A stretch of DNA of 64,000 nt from Sphingobacteriales bacterium (GCA_027484425.1 JAIXSZ010000056.1:62001-126000); one strand, 5' to 3'; shown: positions 14,670 to 24,850, counted from the stretch's first letter. Numbers and translations: made by a program. Notes: a model not told the origin generated them from the letters alone.

Positions 14670-16091
14670 ATGACCCTAACAGACCAAAAGAAACAAGCCC
14701 TTGAGCTTTATGTCAACCAATCCTTTACCCAGCAGCAAGTAGCCGATGCTATTGGAGTTTGTATCCGCACCTTCCGCAACTGGGTCAAGCAACACGCCTG
14801 GGATCGCCTGCGTCTGGCTACCCACCAAGCCCCAGCATTAATAGCCGACAATTTCAGCAGCCAGCTCGTAGAGCTACAAAACAACATCGCCGCTCGCGAA
14901 CCCGGCAAACGCATACCTACCATGCAAGAAATGGAGATCATGCGAAAGCTAACCGTATGTATAGCCAACACCAAAAAGACGGTATCATTACCCCAGGTCA
15001 CACAAATGATGCGCATGTTTCGCGCTTTCGTTTTCGACAACCGTTCAAAACCCTACGCCCAAGGCGTAGCCGACCTTATCGATGGCTTCATCGAGGCGCG
15101 CTCGCGTTTCGGTTACGCCCCCTTCGAACTCGAATTTGGCGTTGAAAAAATCCAGCACATCGACCCACTCTACAGTCCCTATGTCGATACCATAGCCAAA
15201 GAAACCACCGAACCCGTAATCCCAAGATTTTACGAACCACCAAACACTACTCCACCAGCACCCAGCAAACGAACGCACGTCATTGATACCAGCACCTGGA
15301 CCGACGAAATGCTCCTAGCTATCAACGAAGAACTCAGCAACCACGAAGCCATCAAAAACATGCCACCCGAACAACAAAAAACCTATGCCGAATTGTCCCA
15401 AATCCTAAAGCCAGTCATGGATAGTAGATTGCCAAAAACCAACGACCCAACTCGCAAAGAACAGGAAGCTACCAGCAACCAACCAGACAACCTCGAAAGC
15501 ATGCTCACACGTATCAGAAAAGCATTCCTCCAAAATCACCCCCTTCAGCCAGATTACGAAAAACCCAAAACGACCAGCAATAAAGCATCTTTACCGGAAA
15601 ATGAAACCTCATTGATAATCAACGACTTAAGTGCCAAAACACATGAAAACACCGGCAACAAAGCGGCAATTTATGAAAACCTCATGCACACCCCACAACC
15701 CATAAACACAAAATCAAATATCACAACTCCCTACCCCGTAAACCAACCTGAAACCACTAGCAAAACAGCACCATTAACGGAAAATGAAACCTCATTGATA
15801 ATCAACGACTTAGGTGTCAAAACACATGAAAACAACCTATCAGTAGCCGTAGCTTTTAGCGAAGGATACGGCAACGAACCGGCAAAACCCATCGACCCAT
15901 TGTTTGTAGGTTACCCCACCTCCAGTACACCCCCCGACCCTACCGTGCCCTATACTTATTACAATGGCAGAATGCTCCTCACCAAGTACCCCGATGGTAG
16001 CATCCGTTACGACTATGGTGGTGGTCGCCCCGCCGTCACCATCAAAAAAGGTGGCCCCGCCATCCTCGAGCGCCGTGTTTTCTACATCTAG
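14670..16091 (+). CDS. HTH protein resembling phage terminase small subunits, with repeat-containing linker
   Basis: 473 residues. An N-terminal helix-turn-helix (about 18-45, FTQQQVADAIGVCIRTFRNW) and a following helical region (about 50-170) look like the DNA-recognition part of a terminase small subunit. The middle (about 190-390) is Pro/Thr/Asn-rich and probably disordered, and holds two copies of a segment containing ENETSLIINDL. The C-terminus ends in a compact aromatic/glycine piece (YYNGRMLLTKYPDGSIRYDYGG). No large terminase, portal, capsid or integrase gene is near, so it is not part of a visible prophage. GC content is visibly higher than in the preceding island. Function unknown; DNA binding is inferred from the HTH. 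Confidence 0.6.
   Translation: MTLTDQKKQALELYVNQSFTQQQVADAIGVCIRTFRNWVKQHAWDRLRLATHQAPALIADNFSSQLVELQNNIAAREPGKRIPTMQEMEIMRKLTVCIANTKKTVSLPQVTQMMRMFRAFVFDNRSKPYAQGVADLIDGFIEARSRFGYAPFELEFGVEKIQHIDPLYSPYVDTIAKETTEPVIPRFYEPPNTTPPAPSKRTHVIDTSTWTDEMLLAINEELSNHEAIKNMPPEQQKTYAELSQILKPVMDSRLPKTNDPTRKEQEATSNQPDNLESMLTRIRKAFLQNHPLQPDYEKPKTTSNKASLPENETSLIINDLSAKTHENTGNKAAIYENLMHTPQPINTKSNITTPYPVNQPETTSKTAPLTENETSLIINDLGVKTHENNLSVAVAFSEGYGNEPAKPIDPLFVGYPTSSTPPDPTVPYTYYNGRMLLTKYPDGSIRYDYGGGRPAVTIKKGGPAILERRVFYI
15595..15835 (+). repeat. Direct repeat inside the HTH-protein gene
   Basis: A 58-base segment at 15595-15652 recurs at 15778-15835 with only two mismatches; the offset is 183 bases, exactly 61 codons, so the reading frame is kept. 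It encodes the repeated ENETSLIINDL..KTHEN segment. Confidence 0.85.
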
Positions 16092-16228
16092 TGTCTTGAA
16101 ATAGATAGCATTGATAATCAATTATTTATAAACCATACCGCATGTAAAAAGCTACAACAAACCGGCAAATCATACACAATATTTTATACTATAGCTCGTC
16201 GCAAATCACTGCTCTTAGCTGTTTATAA

Positions 16229-16236
16229 TACCTTTG
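16229..16236 (+). promoter_or_regulatory. -7 box for the DUF486 gene
   Basis: TACCTTTG, exact TAnnTTTG match, ending 7 bases before the ATG at 16244; the leader would be at most a few bases. Confidence 0.5.
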
Positions 16237-16243
16237 CGCCCTT

Positions 16244-16612
16244 ATGAAAGCAATATATACAATACTGCTATTGATAGTGTCCAATGTTTTTATGACGTTT
16301 GCCTGGTATGGTCACCTTAAATTTAAAGACATATCTTGGCTTAAAACACCGGGATTGTTTTCAGTCATTCTTATAAGCTGGGCAATGGCATTTTTCGAGT
16401 ATGTGTTTCAGGTACCTGCCAACAAAATTGGATTTAAAGAAAATGGAGGGCCTTTTTCTTTAGTCGAGCTTAAAACTATTCAAGAAGCCATCACACTCAC
16501 TATTTTTATGATATTTTCTGCGGTGGTCTTCAAGCAAAAATTTGAGTGGAATCATGTTGTTGGCTTTCTTCTTATTGTGTTAGCCGTTTATGTAATATTC
16601 AAAAAGTGGTAA
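16244..16612 (+). CDS. DMT-like membrane protein (DUF486)
   Basis: 122 residues with four membrane helices (about 3-22, 35-55, 74-96, 100-118). The order of motifs NVFMTFAWYGHLK, ISWAMAFFEYVFQVPANKIG and the final FLLIVLAVYVIFK is typical of DUF486 proteins, relatives of small multidrug/DMT transporters. The substrate is unknown. It stands as a single gene with its own -7 box. Confidence 0.88.
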   Translation: MKAIYTILLLIVSNVFMTFAWYGHLKFKDISWLKTPGLFSVILISWAMAFFEYVFQVPANKIGFKENGGPFSLVELKTIQEAITLTIFMIFSAVVFKQKFEWNHVVGFLLIVLAVYVIFKKW

Positions 16613-16699
16613 ATTGTACCGTTAATAGTACCTTGCTTGCATAAAAACTATATAAAAGTTAAAATACTTTTTCTGTTCGCTTATCGGGTGCAAATAAGT

Positions 16700-16707
16700 T
16701 AAATTTG
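16700..16707 (+). promoter_or_regulatory. -7 box for the SurA-like gene
   Basis: TAAATTTG, exact TAnnTTTG match. The longest reading frame begins inside this box, which argues for the downstream ATG at 16738. Confidence 0.6.
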
Positions 16708-16737
16708 CCCGAAGCTTTCTTATACAATATATTATAC

Positions 16738-18126
16738 ATGAGTTTTATCATCCCAAAAGGAATCCTTGCTATTGCCTTATCGGTTTTTGTCGCTAGCGCA
16801 TCTTCCCTTACACATGATTTGTATGCACAGCAAAGTGCCGACAAAATAATAAGTGTCATAGGTAGAAACCGCATCATACTCCAGTCCGAACTGGAAGTAC
16901 AAGCTGCTCAAGCCGAAATGCAAGACCCTAATTTCGACAAGGATGATAAATGTATGCTGTTGCAACAAATGATATTGCAGAAGATGTTAATGGAGCAAGC
17001 CGATAGAGATTCTGTTAATGTTACCGACGAAGATGTAGAAGGCCAGCTAGATAATAGGTTACGTTACTTTACCTCGTTATATGGTTCTAAAGAAAAGCTA
17101 GAGCAGGTATCCGGAAAAACCATTTACCAACTGAAAGAGGAATACAGAGATGTGATAAAAGATCAGATGCTCGCCGAAAAAGTACAAAACCAGATTCTCG
17201 AAAACACAAAAATTACGCCTGCCGAGGTAGATGCTTTCTACAAAAAAATACCTGTAGACAGCCTACCCTTTTTCCCAGCCACAGTTGAGGTAGGTCAGAT
17301 AGTAGTTGATCCTCCAGTAAGTCAGGAAATGGACGACTATGCCCACCAAACCATTGAAGGATACAGAAAAGACATCATAGAAGGCAAAAGGAGTTTCGAA
17401 ACCGTAGCAGGGTTATACAGCGAAGACCCCGGTAGCAGAGATAATGGTGGCAGATATGATGGCATTACCAGAAATGGTGGCTGGGCACCAGAATTCTTGG
17501 CTGCGGCGTTCAAACTACAAAATGGAGAGATATCGCCAATCGTTAAAACCAAATTCGGTTACCACATCATCCAGATGATCAGCCGCAGAGGCGATGAGGC
17601 CGACCTAAGACACATACTTATCAAACCCACAGTTACCAGCTCCGATTTCAATAAGGCAACAGCCAAATTAGATAGTATCAGAAAACTATTGGTTTCAGGT
17701 AGAATGACATTTCAGGAAGCAGTAGGCAAATTCTCAACCGATGAAGCCGCCAAAAGAACTGGTGGTATGATTAATGACCCCTCTACCGGCAATACAGATC
17801 TAGACATCACCAAATTAGATCCCGTTATGGTGTTATTGCTCGATACGCTCCAAAACGGTGGTTTTTCTGCTCCACACATCTTTGTAAATGAGCAGCGCGA
17901 AAAGTCATGTAGAATAGTGTATATGCGGTCCAGAACTACCCCTCACAAAGCCAACTTAAAAGAAGATTACGGCCGCATACAGGAAGTAGCCCTAGCTCAG
18001 AAAAAACAAAACAAAATTCAAAGCTGGGTTACTGCCAAGGTGCCTACCTTCTACCTATGGATCACCCCCGAATACCGCAAATGTGACAACATGAAGGATT
18101 GGGTTACAGAAATAGAAAAACCATAA
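16738..18126 (+). CDS. SurA-like periplasmic peptidyl-prolyl isomerase
   Basis: 462 residues from the ATG at 16738, beginning with a signal peptide (cleavage near LYA-QQS). A SurA_N-type helical region (about 30-165) is followed by two parvulin (rotamase) domains at about 178-280 and 285-385. The first is well conserved (VGQIVVDPPVS, FETVAGLYSEDPGSRDNGG, GYHIIQMISRRG); the second starts LRHILIKP and has FSTDEAAKRTGGM. Such proteins chaperone outer-membrane proteins. The layout matches SurA of Bacteroidota in length and order. The gene stands alone between a DUF486 gene and a convergent nnr operon. Confidence 0.88.
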   Translation: MSFIIPKGILAIALSVFVASASSLTHDLYAQQSADKIISVIGRNRIILQSELEVQAAQAEMQDPNFDKDDKCMLLQQMILQKMLMEQADRDSVNVTDEDVEGQLDNRLRYFTSLYGSKEKLEQVSGKTIYQLKEEYRDVIKDQMLAEKVQNQILENTKITPAEVDAFYKKIPVDSLPFFPATVEVGQIVVDPPVSQEMDDYAHQTIEGYRKDIIEGKRSFETVAGLYSEDPGSRDNGGRYDGITRNGGWAPEFLAAAFKLQNGEISPIVKTKFGYHIIQMISRRGDEADLRHILIKPTVTSSDFNKATAKLDSIRKLLVSGRMTFQEAVGKFSTDEAAKRTGGMINDPSTGNTDLDITKLDPVMVLLLDTLQNGGFSAPHIFVNEQREKSCRIVYMRSRTTPHKANLKEDYGRIQEVALAQKKQNKIQSWVTAKVPTFYLWITPEYRKCDNMKDWVTEIEKP

Positions 18127-18161
18127 TTTAACAACCTCAATTTTAAGTGGCTCATAGATAA

Positions 18162-19667
18162 TTATTTATTAATCATCTTCCACGCATTACCCATATTATC
18201 TATAATATCAGTAGCTACCATCGCTTCCTGACTATGAGTTGCGGCCGCCATATCTCCTGCCAATCCATGCAGATACACGCCCAGCACAGACGCATTATAG
18301 GCACTGTATCCTTGCGCCAGCAGCCCTGTTATTATGCCTGTTAGTACATCACCTGCCCCACCTGTTGCCATGCCAGCATTACCGGTAGTATTGTATCTAC
18401 ATTCACCTTCTGGGCTTATCACAGCTGTGTGCTTACCCTTCAATACTATGCATATATTATAGCGCATAGCCTGTATCCGGGCATTATCCACCTGCACCAT
18501 ACTGTTGGTATTACTCCCAAACAGTCGTGCAAATTCCTTAGGATGGGGGGTTAGTATTGTTCCCTTTCGCAGTTTGGATAACAACTCCGGATGAGCCGCT
18601 ATTATATTAAGCGCATCAGCATCAAGTACCATAGGTTTATTGCATTGGTCCAGCACATGTGTCAGGGCGGCTATTGCCGCAGCATCAGTGCCCATTCCTG
18701 GCCCTATACCCAGCGCATCAGCATCCTCCCAATACAATATACTTTCCAGCGTTTTAGAGCCACTGGTGTGGCACATAGCTTCAGGTACAGCTGTTTGTAG
18801 TATGTTGTAGCCACTCTCAGGTAGTGCCACAGTCACCAGCCCTACCCCCGATCGCAAAGCAGCCTTGGAACAGAGCACCATAGCCCCCATCTTACCATAC
18901 TGCCCACCGGCTATATAAGCCTTCCCAAAGGTGCCCTTATGCCCAAACGAGGGACGCTTTTTGTATAAAGTTTTGATGTATTCAGCATCAGTTGAGTAAT
19001 AGTGTGCCTGTGTTTTTTCAATGAAGCTCTTACTCAGCCCAATGTCTACTATATGCACATTACCAGTATATACACTACTCTCAGGGTGCATATATACCCT
19101 TTTATAAAACTGAAAACTCAGTGTATCATGCACTTTAAGTATAGTTTCATTGGCCACTGGCGGGGTGTCACACTGCAATCCACTGGGTATGTCTATCGCT
19201 ATTTTTCTATTGGGCAATTCATTTACTTGCTCTATAAAGTCTGCTATCCAGCCCACCACAGGCCTGTTTACACCAGTACCCAGTATAGCATCTATCACCA
19301 CTATATGAGCGGGAATACCAGTTATAAAAGTGCCCGGCTGTAGCACCTGCACCAGTTCTGGGTCTATCTGTTGTAGCCGTTCCAAATTGATGGCACAGTC
19401 AGCCGATAGCGTTGTTGACGATTGAAGCACAAAAGCTTTTACACCCACCTTTCGTTGATGCAGCAATCTGGCTATTGCTAGCCCATCACCACCATTATTA
19501 CCAGGCCCACATAGCACCACAAAAAGGTGCTCAGTAGGTAAGTTTTCCTTTATCCAAGTGGCACTGCGGAGCGCAGCACGCTCCATCAGGTCTACCGACG
19601 TTATACCCTCTGTTTTGATGGTGTGTTCATCACAGGTCCTAATTTGTGTTACAGAGAATATTTTCAT
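18162..19667 (-). CDS. nnr: Bifunctional NAD(P)H-hydrate epimerase / ADP-dependent dehydratase
   Basis: 501 residues. The N-terminal half is the YjeF epimerase (LFVVLCGPGNNGGDGLAIAR near 50-68, VIDAILGTGVNR near 125). The C-terminal half is the ribokinase-like dehydratase (GIGPGMG, MVLDADALNIIA, GTILTPHPKEFARLFG, and ATGGAGDVLTGIITGLLAQG). Together they repair hydrated NADH/NADPH. Full length for the fusion. The gene lies 13 bases after the M14 carboxypeptidase gene on the same strand, so the two are probably cotranscribed although functionally unrelated. Confidence 0.95.
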   Translation of the reverse strand: MKIFSVTQIRTCDEHTIKTEGITSVDLMERAALRSATWIKENLPTEHLFVVLCGPGNNGGDGLAIARLLHQRKVGVKAFVLQSSTTLSADCAINLERLQQIDPELVQVLQPGTFITGIPAHIVVIDAILGTGVNRPVVGWIADFIEQVNELPNRKIAIDIPSGLQCDTPPVANETILKVHDTLSFQFYKRVYMHPESSVYTGNVHIVDIGLSKSFIEKTQAHYYSTDAEYIKTLYKKRPSFGHKGTFGKAYIAGGQYGKMGAMVLCSKAALRSGVGLVTVALPESGYNILQTAVPEAMCHTSGSKTLESILYWEDADALGIGPGMGTDAAAIAALTHVLDQCNKPMVLDADALNIIAAHPELLSKLRKGTILTPHPKEFARLFGSNTNSMVQVDNARIQAMRYNICIVLKGKHTAVISPEGECRYNTTGNAGMATGGAGDVLTGIITGLLAQGYSAYNASVLGVYLHGLAGDMAAATHSQEAMVATDIIDNMGNAWKMINK

Positions 19668-19680
19668 TTAATGGTCTATT

Positions 19681-22065
19681 TTACCTACTGATAACTACCT
19701 TCTTCACTGGCAATGCGACATTACCATTCATCAATCTGAGGTTATACATACCACTAGGCAGCATAGTCACATCTACAGTTGTGGTAGATTTGTTCATACC
19801 AAAAGTCAGTACTTTTCTGCCCATAAGGTCATAAATACTGCCCACCATCGGCACAGTACCTACCGGTACATTAGTACTTACGTACAGACTATTTCCCACC
19901 GGATTTGGATACGTGTGTAGCGCATATGCTGTTCCACCCGATTGATCTATTACCGAAACCGTGCTATCCTGCACAGACCTCACTTCTATATCGTCCACCC
20001 AGAAACCTTCATAGTTATTCGCCTCATCGCTTACCATCTCAAATTTCAACAGTATCTTCTCTCCCAGATAATCAGCTAGATTCATGTCCTCTTTTAACCA
20101 ATAAGGTTGCTGCGCATCGTATACTGGCTCGTTATATAGCTGATATATCGTACCCGGTTTGGTGAAGTTGCCACAAAGCGGCGTCCATAATCCCGACCCT
20201 TCCACCGATGCTTGTACCGAAACATAGTCATACTTAGACTCTATACCCCAGCGCGCAAAAAACCTCAACCACGCTTCTGTAGCATAGGTAAGATCTATGG
20301 GGTTGCGGAGGGTTATCGAGAATATACCATCATCTAGATAATTGCTACAACTAGCACTGCTTTTTAACGCAGCCGGCGCCGATACATAACTAGCAGTACA
20401 CGCATTCCATCCATCATTAACCCAATCAGCTAGTGTGTTTGTTCCAGGAGTTGTAATGTTGTATTGTTTGCCATAAAAGAAGCTTACAGTATCAGTGTAG
20501 TCATACAATCCATTATTTACCTTAAGCACATATTTTATCTCCTGACCATTAGGAGTAGCAGCCGCTATGGTATAGGCAAATGAATCTGCTACCTGTTGCA
20601 AATGCGCCAAAGAACTATAAGTTTTGGTAGTGGCAGGCACTGTAAGCCAGCTATCCAGCGCTTGAATACTTACTGTATAAGTCGCAGTATCTGGTATCCC
20701 CAAGCGCTGCAAGTTGTAATTCAGATAGCCACTAGTAGCCACTAGTATCTTGTCCTCCATATTGGTAATACGAGCATATGGCAGTAGTAGCGATGCTGTA
20801 TTCACATTGGCTGCAAGGTTGTTTATGCAGTCTTGTTCTATGTTCGATGCTGGTGTGTAAAACCCAAATTCATCCGACCCCACTTCTGGTGTAAACGCAA
20901 AAATCTTATCTTTTGCCACAGTATCGCCATACATCCAGTCATCTGAGCCACCGTTTGATACATAACTTAGTGTTTGGTCACACGTGCCATATCTATAGTT
21001 GTTTTCCGCTGTTATAAACGCTCCATACGATGAAAACGTAGTAGAATCTTCGGTAAGCAATGAGTACACATGACCCCAAGGGTAAATAAGCGCATTATTG
21101 TAAGTATGATAATTCAGGTTTAGTTTAAAGTTGTGGTTTTCAGCAAACCACTTCATTGCCTGTGTTTCGGGCTCAGAAAATGCAGCAGTACCCCTGTAAG
21201 TCTGTGATGAAGTAACCGGACTCGACCCAAAATCATCGAAACCCCATGTAAGGCCATAGTTACGATTCAAATCTACCCCAAATGTGCCATCAAGATTATC
21301 GCGCATATTCTTCCGCCACAATCCACCGCCAGCAGGGTCGGTTGTTATGTTACGTATATACCCATCAGGGTTTAGGCAAGGTATAAAATACAATTCTGTA
21401 TTGTCCACTATAGCTTTGATATGTGGGTCAGTGGCATAGTTTTCCAGCAAATACCATAGGTAAAAGATGTTTGCTGACAAACTACCCGGCTCCCGTGCAT
21501 GATGCACTGACGTTGTAAGCATCTGTGGTTTTAATGGCTGATCTACAGTAGGATTATTAGATATTCGTACCCAGTATATGGGCCTACCCTCTATAGTTTG
21601 GTAAGTACCTACAGGTTGTTTTGCACTTATCAGCGACGGATATAGTAGTCGCATAGAATCTAGTATATCCAGCATTTCTGTGTAGGTAAAATAACCAGCA
21701 TAGCTACCCAAATGAAAGTGAGATGGTGTTGTTGCTATTGGCGGCACATGACATCCAGCAGCAGTTGTTTTTGCAGCAGTTTGGCTGTTTTGATCCCTGT
21801 AATGTTTACTCACGTCAGGAATTAGTATATCAATCTTAAAACCAGCTTTTCGTGCCAAATCAATCTCAGACTGAGAGAAATCTGAAATGAAAAAGGTATT
21901 TTTCTTATGTTCACCATGGTCTACCGCCAACCCTAGTGCTGAGATACCAGCTATAGTATGTTGGTTATCCAGATTTATTTTAGCACGTGAAAAAAGTTCT
22001 TTTTTTTGCGCAGTTGCAGATAATACCAGCACTGACAGGGAAAGGACTAAAAAAACAAATCGCAT
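19681..22065 (-). CDS. Secreted M14 zinc carboxypeptidase with T9SS sorting domain
   Basis: 794 residues. Signal peptide (1-19, ending ATA-Q), a propeptide-like region, then the M14 catalytic domain (about 120-430). Zinc ligands are H189 and E192 in HHARE and H320 in LNYHTYN; the substrate-binding NRNYG follows at 267-271 and the catalytic Glu is E394 in FTPEVG. A beta-rich region with a MAM/discoidin-like look (about 560-700) precedes the sorting domain (from TYPNPVGNSLYVS to VKKVVISR). The product should be an active surface or extracellular peptidase. It is the first gene of a two-gene unit with nnr. Confidence 0.93.
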   Translation of the reverse strand: MRFVFLVLSLSVLVLSATAQKKELFSRAKINLDNQHTIAGISALGLAVDHGEHKKNTFFISDFSQSEIDLARKAGFKIDILIPDVSKHYRDQNSQTAAKTTAAGCHVPPIATTPSHFHLGSYAGYFTYTEMLDILDSMRLLYPSLISAKQPVGTYQTIEGRPIYWVRISNNPTVDQPLKPQMLTTSVHHAREPGSLSANIFYLWYLLENYATDPHIKAIVDNTELYFIPCLNPDGYIRNITTDPAGGGLWRKNMRDNLDGTFGVDLNRNYGLTWGFDDFGSSPVTSSQTYRGTAAFSEPETQAMKWFAENHNFKLNLNYHTYNNALIYPWGHVYSLLTEDSTTFSSYGAFITAENNYRYGTCDQTLSYVSNGGSDDWMYGDTVAKDKIFAFTPEVGSDEFGFYTPASNIEQDCINNLAANVNTASLLLPYARITNMEDKILVATSGYLNYNLQRLGIPDTATYTVSIQALDSWLTVPATTKTYSSLAHLQQVADSFAYTIAAATPNGQEIKYVLKVNNGLYDYTDTVSFFYGKQYNITTPGTNTLADWVNDGWNACTASYVSAPAALKSSASCSNYLDDGIFSITLRNPIDLTYATEAWLRFFARWGIESKYDYVSVQASVEGSGLWTPLCGNFTKPGTIYQLYNEPVYDAQQPYWLKEDMNLADYLGEKILLKFEMVSDEANNYEGFWVDDIEVRSVQDSTVSVIDQSGGTAYALHTYPNPVGNSLYVSTNVPVGTVPMVGSIYDLMGRKVLTFGMNKSTTTVDVTMLPSGMYNLRLMNGNVALPVKKVVISR

Positions 22066-22238
22066 AGCGTATAATTATTAACTAAAATTACGGAATACTG
22101 ATTAAAAAAAGCAAAATGATAAAATTGGGAGAATGAGTGAATTATTGCTTTTTAATCAGGGAAAACTATCGTAAATTAGTGTAATAGGCAATACTTATAA
22201 AGTACAATTACAGCAACACAAATATCATCTGAAAACTT

Positions 22239-24500
22239 ATGGACATTAAATCGACTACCCCACTAGGCGTGTATGATAAATCGGAAGAAGAAGAGAAGAA
22301 AATTATACTGAGAGAGTATCGCGCACTTCTGCGCGCACTCAAACAAGATATCAAAAAGGGAGATAAGTCTTTACTCAGGCATGCCTTTGAGATGGCGGTA
22401 GAGGCTCACAAGAACACGAGAAGGAAATCGGGAGAACCTTACATTTTGCACCCACTGGCAGTAGCACGTATAGTGGTAGAAGAAATAGGATTGGGTGTAA
22501 CTTCTGCCATATGCGCACTCCTGCATGATACTGTCGAAGACACCGAAATAACACTGGAAGACATAGCCAGAGAATTTAATAACAATGTGTCAAAAATAAT
22601 AGATGGTCTTACCAAAATTTCTAATGTTGTAGACATCAGAGGAAATAGCACTGTACAGGCAGAAAACTTCAGAAAGATACTACTAACGCTCGCAGAAGAC
22701 CCTAGGGTAATATTGATAAAGCTAGCTGACAGGCTGCATAATATGCGTACCCTCGATAGTATGAATAGGGAGAAGCAGCTAAAAATAGCCTCTGAAACTA
22801 CCTATATATACTCTCCATTGGCTCACAGACTCGGTTTGTATGAAATAAAGTCAGAAATGGAAGATCTGGCACTCAAGTTTACACAACCAGATATATATAC
22901 AGACATCACACGTGGACTTAAAGAGACTAAAAGAGAACGCACCCGATACATTAACGAATTTATCAAGCCACTTAAAGAAGAGATATCCCATTTAGGTTTT
23001 GATTTTGAGATATATGGCCGACCCAAAGCAATACACTCAATATGGAACAAAATGCGAAATAAGCATGTGACATTTGAAGAGGTATATGATATATTCGCAA
23101 TAAGGATTATTCTAAAATCGCCACCGGAAAGAGAAAAAGAAGACTGCTGGAAAGTATACTCCATCATAACAAACTTTTATCACCCAAATCCGGAAAGGCT
23201 AAGAGATTGGATAAGTGTACCCAAGGGTAACGGGTATGAAGCATTACATACTACCGTGATGGGGCCTGGAGGTAGGTGGGTAGAGGTGCAAATACGTACG
23301 GCTCGCATGAATGAAATAGCAGAAAAAGGACTAGCAGCACATTGGAAATACAAAGAAGGCGCTCCTACTGCACAAGAAAGTAAGCTTGATAGCTTTTTGG
23401 AACATTTACGTGAAGTATTGGCTAGTCCCAATACTGACACAGTAGACTTTATTCAGGATTTCAAATTAGACTTGTTTACCGAAGAAATATATGTTTATAC
23501 CCCTAAAGGTGATATGAGGGTGCTACCAATGGGAGCCACCGCACTAGACTTTGCATTTGATATACATTCACAGTTGGGAACTCGGTGCATAGGTGCAAAG
23601 GTGAATCATAGATTGGTGCCACTGAGTCATAAAATAAATAGTGGTGACCAAATAGAGGTAATCACCTCTTCTAAGCAACACCCTTCTGAAGATTGGTTGC
23701 AGTTTGTGGTGACTGCAAAAGCAAAATCGGGTGTAAAAGCTTACCTAAAAGAAGACAAACGTAAAACGGCTGAATCAGGCAAAAACATGCTGAAGCGTAG
23801 GCTGGAGAAAATGAACACTACCCTATCGCAGCACAACATTAATGAACTAGTACAACACTATAAAAAGTCATCGCCACTAGACTTATTTTATGCTATAGCT
23901 GTAAGTAATGTTGACCTTAGTGATTTGAAAAACTTTACCCTTTATGGCGACAAATTGCAGCATCAATCAAAAGAAATAAAAAATGATACTAAAGAACTTG
24001 TTGACGAAGATGCACTAAAAGTAAAACATGGAAAAGGAGTAGAACTAGTGATATTCGGCGAGCGCTCAGACAAAGTATTATACAAACTGGCACAATGTTG
24101 TCAGCCGATACCAGGAGATGATGTTTTTGGTTTTGTAACATCGGGTGAGGGTTTAAAAATTCACCGCACTGATTGTCCCAATGCTGCAAAGCTACTTGCC
24201 AACTACGGTCATAGAATAGTGAAAACAAAGTGGGCTAAAAACAAAGAAATATCTTTCCTCACAGGAGTACGCATTACGGGAATGGATGATGTGGGTGTGA
24301 TACAGAAAATAACCAATATCATTTCAGGTGAGCTAAAATTGAATATGCGCTCATTGAGCATAGACTCAAAAGATGGAATATTTGAAGGCACGATAATGGT
24401 ATTTGTGCACGACAGAGAGGAGCTCAATATGTTTTGCAACAAATTGGGCGCATTGGATGGAATAACAAAAATAGAGCGTGTAGATAGCCCAGAAGGATAA
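22239..24500 (+). CDS. rel: Bifunctional (p)ppGpp synthetase/hydrolase, RelA/SpoT family
   Basis: 753 residues with the full long-RSH layout: HD hydrolase domain (about 45-200, H71 and HD at 96-97 in LLHDTVEDTEI), synthetase domain (about 250-370, with GRPKAIHSIWNKM, VYDIFAIRII and GYEALHTTVMG), TGS (about 415-475, YVYTPKGDMRVLPMGATALDFAF), a cysteine-bearing region (CCQPIPGDDVFGFV) and a C-terminal ACT domain (about 675-750). Intact HD residues suggest both synthesis and hydrolysis of the alarmone, as in single-RSH organisms. It is monocistronic and convergent with the pterin dehydratase gene, 11 bases away. Confidence 0.95.
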   Translation: MDIKSTTPLGVYDKSEEEEKKIILREYRALLRALKQDIKKGDKSLLRHAFEMAVEAHKNTRRKSGEPYILHPLAVARIVVEEIGLGVTSAICALLHDTVEDTEITLEDIAREFNNNVSKIIDGLTKISNVVDIRGNSTVQAENFRKILLTLAEDPRVILIKLADRLHNMRTLDSMNREKQLKIASETTYIYSPLAHRLGLYEIKSEMEDLALKFTQPDIYTDITRGLKETKRERTRYINEFIKPLKEEISHLGFDFEIYGRPKAIHSIWNKMRNKHVTFEEVYDIFAIRIILKSPPEREKEDCWKVYSIITNFYHPNPERLRDWISVPKGNGYEALHTTVMGPGGRWVEVQIRTARMNEIAEKGLAAHWKYKEGAPTAQESKLDSFLEHLREVLASPNTDTVDFIQDFKLDLFTEEIYVYTPKGDMRVLPMGATALDFAFDIHSQLGTRCIGAKVNHRLVPLSHKINSGDQIEVITSSKQHPSEDWLQFVVTAKAKSGVKAYLKEDKRKTAESGKNMLKRRLEKMNTTLSQHNINELVQHYKKSSPLDLFYAIAVSNVDLSDLKNFTLYGDKLQHQSKEIKNDTKELVDEDALKVKHGKGVELVIFGERSDKVLYKLAQCCQPIPGDDVFGFVTSGEGLKIHRTDCPNAAKLLANYGHRIVKTKWAKNKEISFLTGVRITGMDDVGVIQKITNIISGELKLNMRSLSIDSKDGIFEGTIMVFVHDREELNMFCNKLGALDGITKIERVDSPEG

Positions 24501-24511
24501 CCGTTTGTATT

Positions 24512-24742
24512 CTATATGAGTTTATCAATGGCTGAGGCCAAATCATGGTCTTTAGCGGTTATTTTATTTCCAGCATCATGAGTACTCAGCCATATTTCTA
24601 CTGTGTTCCATGTATTGGTCCATGTAGGGTGATGGTCTGCTTTTTCTGCCAATAATGCTACCCTAGTCATAAATGAAAAAGCCTCGCTAAAATCAGAAAA
24701 TACTAATTTTCTGTACAATTTATCGTTAATCTCTTGCCACAT
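24512..24742 (-). CDS. Pterin-4a-carbinolamine dehydratase
   Basis: 76 residues, short even for this family. The signature [36 protein letters not shown] holds the catalytic histidines (HHP, plus the later THD). The enzyme dehydrates 4a-hydroxytetrahydrobiopterin when an aromatic hydroxylase is present, or acts in an alternative pterin role. No hydroxylase gene is nearby. The ATG at 24742 (MWQEIND) is preferred over a TTG two codons earlier. The N-terminus lacks about 20 residues found in many homologues, a known short form. Confidence 0.88.
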   Translation of the reverse strand: MWQEINDKLYRKLVFSDFSEAFSFMTRVALLAEKADHHPTWTNTWNTVEIWLSTHDAGNKITAKDHDLASAIDKLI

Positions 24743-24788
24743 ATCCAATTGGTTTGGTGTAAATTAAAACCTTCTATATCATACTAAA

Positions 24789-24829
24789 AAGGCTGCCTAT
24801 TTGATACATGCATCACGATAGGCAGCCTT
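24789..24829 (-). terminator. Intrinsic terminator of the M4 protease gene
   Basis: A perfect 12-bp stem (AAGGCTGCCTAT / ATAGGCAGCCTT) lies 22 bases beyond the stop codon at 24851; on the minus strand it is followed by TTTTTAGTAT. Confidence 0.8.
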
Positions 24830-24850
24830 AATAATTAAGAAAAACATCAA

